Source of the DNA: Pseudomonadota bacterium
Lineage (GTDB): Bacteria; Pseudomonadota; Alphaproteobacteria; Sphingomonadales; Sphingomonadaceae
Direction of reading: 5' to 3'
Assembly (NCBI GenBank): GCA_023413015.1
Contig: JAEZQR010000126.1
Coordinates: forward strand, 1 to 7,879
DNA: 7,879 bases
Made by a program: the position numbers and the translations under genes. Numbering within the stretch: position 1 is the first letter of the stretch; each line of letters starts with the position of its first letter. Shown here one piece after another: positions 5,975 through 7,879 of this stretch. Below the pieces are notes generated by a model, which was given only the letters and a program-made list of their open reading frames with translations, did not search any database and had not been told where the DNA came from.

Positions 5975-5999
5975 GGAACCTCTCATCGCATTTTTTGTT
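5975..5999 (+). promoter_or_regulatory. EcfG promoter of nepR-phyP, with a possible weak divergent counterpart
   Basis: GGAAC (5975-5979), 17 bases, then GTT (5997-5999), equal to GGAAC-N16-TGTT, the same spacing as the other two sites. Transcription would start near 6006, leaving a leader of about 65 bases to nepR. The element is nearly palindromic: on the minus strand GAAAC (6001-5997), 17 bases and GTT (5979-5977) form a weaker match aimed at phyR. Confidence 0.75.
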
Positions 6000-6070
6000 T
6001 CCTGACCTTCCATGCAGCGTCTAAGCCGCGCCCCACCAGAACGGCGGCGGCAAGGCTTGGGAGGCGGTTC

Positions 6071-6238
6071 ATGGCGAGAGCTCCTGTGGAAAGTAGCCAA
6101 GATCAGCACGACGGGGGCGACCTGCCGGCCGACAATCGCGATGCACAGGTGCGGGGTATCCTGCGACGCATCTACGACGATGTCCTGTCCGAACCGGTCC
6201 CCGACAGCTTTGCCGATCTGTTGCGAAAGCTCGATTGA
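6071..6238 (+). CDS. nepR: NepR anti-sigma factor
   Basis: A 55-residue anti-sigma factor that binds EcfG when cells are unstressed and is drawn off by phosphorylated PhyR. The first 25 residues are hydrophilic and probably disordered; the conserved core follows, with helix 1 VRGILRRIYDDVLSE (27-41), the PVP turn (42-44) and helix 2 DSFADLLRKLD (45-55). This is the standard NepR signature and the protein ends right after it, as is common in the family. A strong ribosome binding site GGGAGG lies 6 bases before the ATG. Transcription comes from the EcfG promoter at 5975, so EcfG drives its own inhibitor. In many alphaproteobacteria nepR is followed by ecfG; here it is followed, 3 bases later, by a sensor kinase gene, and ecfG lies on the far side of phyR. 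Confidence 0.95.
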   Translation: MARAPVESSQDQHDGGDLPADNRDAQVRGILRRIYDDVLSEPVPDSFADLLRKLD

Positions 6239-6241
6239 AGG

Positions 6242-7879
6242 ATGGCAGGTGACGCATCGCAAATCACTGGGCTAGAGAACGGTATGGCGTCGAATCCGTC
6301 TCGCCCCGGTGCGTTCACCCCAGCGCACGTCCTGCGCTTCCGCGCCTGGCCGCTTTCGGCTCAGGTGATGCTGGCGCTGGCGCTGGCGCTGCTGCCCTTG
6401 GGCGGCTTGGCGATCTTCGCGGCCGTCGACAACTACCGGAACGTTCGCACCGCCGAGGCCGAGCTGGTCGCGAGCCGGCTCACCGCCTTCGAACGCACCA
6501 TTCAAGGCCGGCTCGAGGAAGACTATGCACTGCTCCGCGCCGAGATCTTCAGCGATGCCTCGACGCCGGCCGCCAGGGACGTGTGCAGCCAGCGCCTCAG
6601 CCGGCTCGTCCAGCTGGACGCGGAAATCGATTCGGTCGTGCGGCTCGACGCCCGCGGCAATCTGATCTGCGCCTCGACCGGTGCGTCGCTGCCGCGAATC
6701 TCCGATGCGAACCTCGCCTGGCAGACCTCGATCCGCGGCCGCCTGCCCCGGGCAGCCGCCATCGACGAGACGACCCCGGCTCGAGACCTCGTGCTGACGC
6801 TGCGCGATCCCGCCAGCGGCCACACGGTCATGGGCCGCATCAGCCGGCGTTCGCTGCACAGCATCGTCACGCCGGCTGACCTCGATCCGGCGGATCATGT
6901 CGAGCTGCTGCGCTTCGGCGAGATCCTAGGCTCCTGGGGCCAGGCAACGATGTCGACCATACCCGACGTGTCCGACCTCAAGGACGGCGCCCGCGGCCGC
7001 TATCATGCGGCCAACGGGCATACTTGGCTCTACGGCGTGCGCGACCTCACACTGCCGGGCTTCCGGCTGCTGGTGATGCGTCGCTCGACGCAGCTCAGCT
7101 TCCCGCAGGCGCTGAACATCGCGCTGCCGATCCTGATGTGGGTGGCGGCCATGCTGATTTCATGGCTCGCGATCCGCGCCCTCGTCGTCGAGCCGCTGGC
7201 ACGCGTCCGCGGTTCGCTCGAGCGCTATGCCGCTGGCGATACCGGCCTCCGCCTCGGCAAGCAGAACCTCCGCACGCAGGAGATACGCGAGCTGGGCGAT
7301 TCGTTCGACCAGCTGGCGGAGCAGATCAACCGTCACGAGGAAGACCTCCGCACCGCGCTCGCCACGCAGAAGAAGCTGACGCGCGAGGTCCATCACCGCG
7401 TCAAGAACAACCTGCAGATCGTCTCAAGCCTGCTCAGCCTGCAGTCGCGCGATGCAGCCAGCCCCGAAGTGGCCTACGCCTACACGACGATCCAGAAGCG
7501 GGTGAACGCGCTCGCACTGGTCCACCGCTGGCTCTACGACGACGAAGCGATGCGCGGCGTCGACATGCGCAGCCTCGGCCAGGACCTCTGCGCCGGGCTG
7601 GAGCAGAGCACGGTCACCGCCGACGGCAGCAATGTCGGGATCGCCGCCGACATCGATCGCATCTACGTCGGTCAGGACATAGCCGTCCCCCTCGCCTTCC
7701 TGATCACCGAGCTGGTTACGGCCGCCGCGCGCCTCAACGGCGAGTCTCCGCTCGCGATCCGCGTCAGCGCCAAGTCGCGCGACGGTCGCGGCGTGCTCGC
7801 GATCCAGGCGCCGAGCTTCCGAGCCGAGGATTCGTTCGCGGTGGGCAGCCACGACCCCTCCGCCCGCATCATCCAGGGC
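6242..7879 (+). CDS. phyP: HisKA_2 sensor histidine kinase with degenerate ATP-binding domain, PhyP-like (3' end cut)
   Basis: 546 residues are visible before the window ends. Order: short cytoplasmic N-terminus, TM1 (about 40-62), a periplasmic sensor region of about 225 residues with Cys117 and a second Cys near 144, TM2 (about 291-311), HAMP (about 312-365), then HisKA_2 with EVHHRVKNNLQIVSSLL (phospho-His385). The ATP-binding domain is eroded: the N box reads ELVTAAARLN where active members have ELVTNAxKH, so Ala494 replaces the Mg-binding Asn; the expected DNGxG position reads QAPSFRA; and no GLG box is seen before ARIIQG. Location and decay fit PhyP, known in Sphingomonas sp. Fr1 as an essential negative regulator with PhyR phosphatase activity; the symbol rests on this inference. 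The ATG at 6242 lies 3 bases after nepR, but its GAAGG touches the ATG; Met15 (6284, AGAGAACGG before it) is an equally good start. Confidence 0.85.
   Translation, partial: MAGDASQITGLENGMASNPSRPGAFTPAHVLRFRAWPLSAQVMLALALALLPLGGLAIFAAVDNYRNVRTAEAELVASRLTAFERTIQGRLEEDYALLRAEIFSDASTPAARDVCSQRLSRLVQLDAEIDSVVRLDARGNLICASTGASLPRISDANLAWQTSIRGRLPRAAAIDETTPARDLVLTLRDPASGHTVMGRISRRSLHSIVTPADLDPADHVELLRFGEILGSWGQATMSTIPDVSDLKDGARGRYHAANGHTWLYGVRDLTLPGFRLLVMRRSTQLSFPQALNIALPILMWVAAMLISWLAIRALVVEPLARVRGSLERYAAGDTGLRLGKQNLRTQEIRELGDSFDQLAEQINRHEEDLRTALATQKKLTREVHHRVKNNLQIVSSLLSLQSRDAASPEVAYAYTTIQKRVNALALVHRWLYDDEAMRGVDMRSLGQDLCAGLEQSTVTADGSNVGIAADIDRIYVGQDIAVPLAFLITELVTAAARLNGESPLAIRVSAKSRDGRGVLAIQAPSFRAEDSFAVGSHDPSARIIQG

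Noticed and set aside
6272..6898. 208-codon minus-strand frame opposite the PhyP-like gene
   Set aside because: Antisense to a TM/HAMP/HisKA_2 protein with recognisable motifs; no ribosome binding site or family resemblance.

Overview
This GC-rich window looks like chromosomal DNA of a sphingomonad (Alphaproteobacteria, Sphingomonadales). The pointers are the alphaproteobacterial general stress response (GSR) set PhyR/NepR/EcfG, a GlnE and a DUF455 protein of sphingomonad type, and an intergenic inverted repeat built on the CCTGAGCTTGTCGAAG core, which I recognise from sphingomonad genomes. No tRNA, rRNA, insertion sequence or CRISPR array is visible.

Left part (1-3698, all on the minus strand): housekeeping genes. 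The start of a DUF455 ferritin-like protein is cut by the left edge. A repeat-bearing spacer follows (240-456). Then come a 1-Cys Bcp/PrxQ peroxiredoxin and glnE, the bifunctional glutamine synthetase adenylyltransferase/adenylyl-removing enzyme; glnE stop and bcp start overlap.

Middle and right part (3699-7879): a complete GSR module. Minus strand, from right to left: phyR, a 47-residue single-TM protein absent from ordinary gene calls, and ecfG. Plus strand: nepR, then a HisKA_2 sensor kinase that runs off the right edge and resembles PhyP. Three strong matches to the EcfG promoter (GGAAC-N16-NGTT) are placed logically: before the small membrane gene plus ecfG, before nepR plus phyP, and in the glnE-ecfG gap, where no protein gene follows. 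The third stands before a sequence that folds into two strong hairpins with C-rich loops and ends at a perfect terminator stem. I read it as an undescribed EcfG-dependent small RNA.

How the parts should work together, from known GSR biology: unstressed NepR holds EcfG inactive. Phosphorylated PhyR (Asp193) uses its sigma-like domain to take NepR away, and freed EcfG transcribes GGAAC/GTT promoters, including its own operon and nepR-phyP as negative feedback. The kinase has an intact phospho-His motif but a degenerate ATP-binding domain, which fits a PhyR phosphatase role. The two most unusual points are the small RNA and the N-terminus of EcfG, which carries a segment aligning without gaps to the NepR core (12 of 29 identical), as though part of the anti-sigma factor were fused to its own sigma factor.
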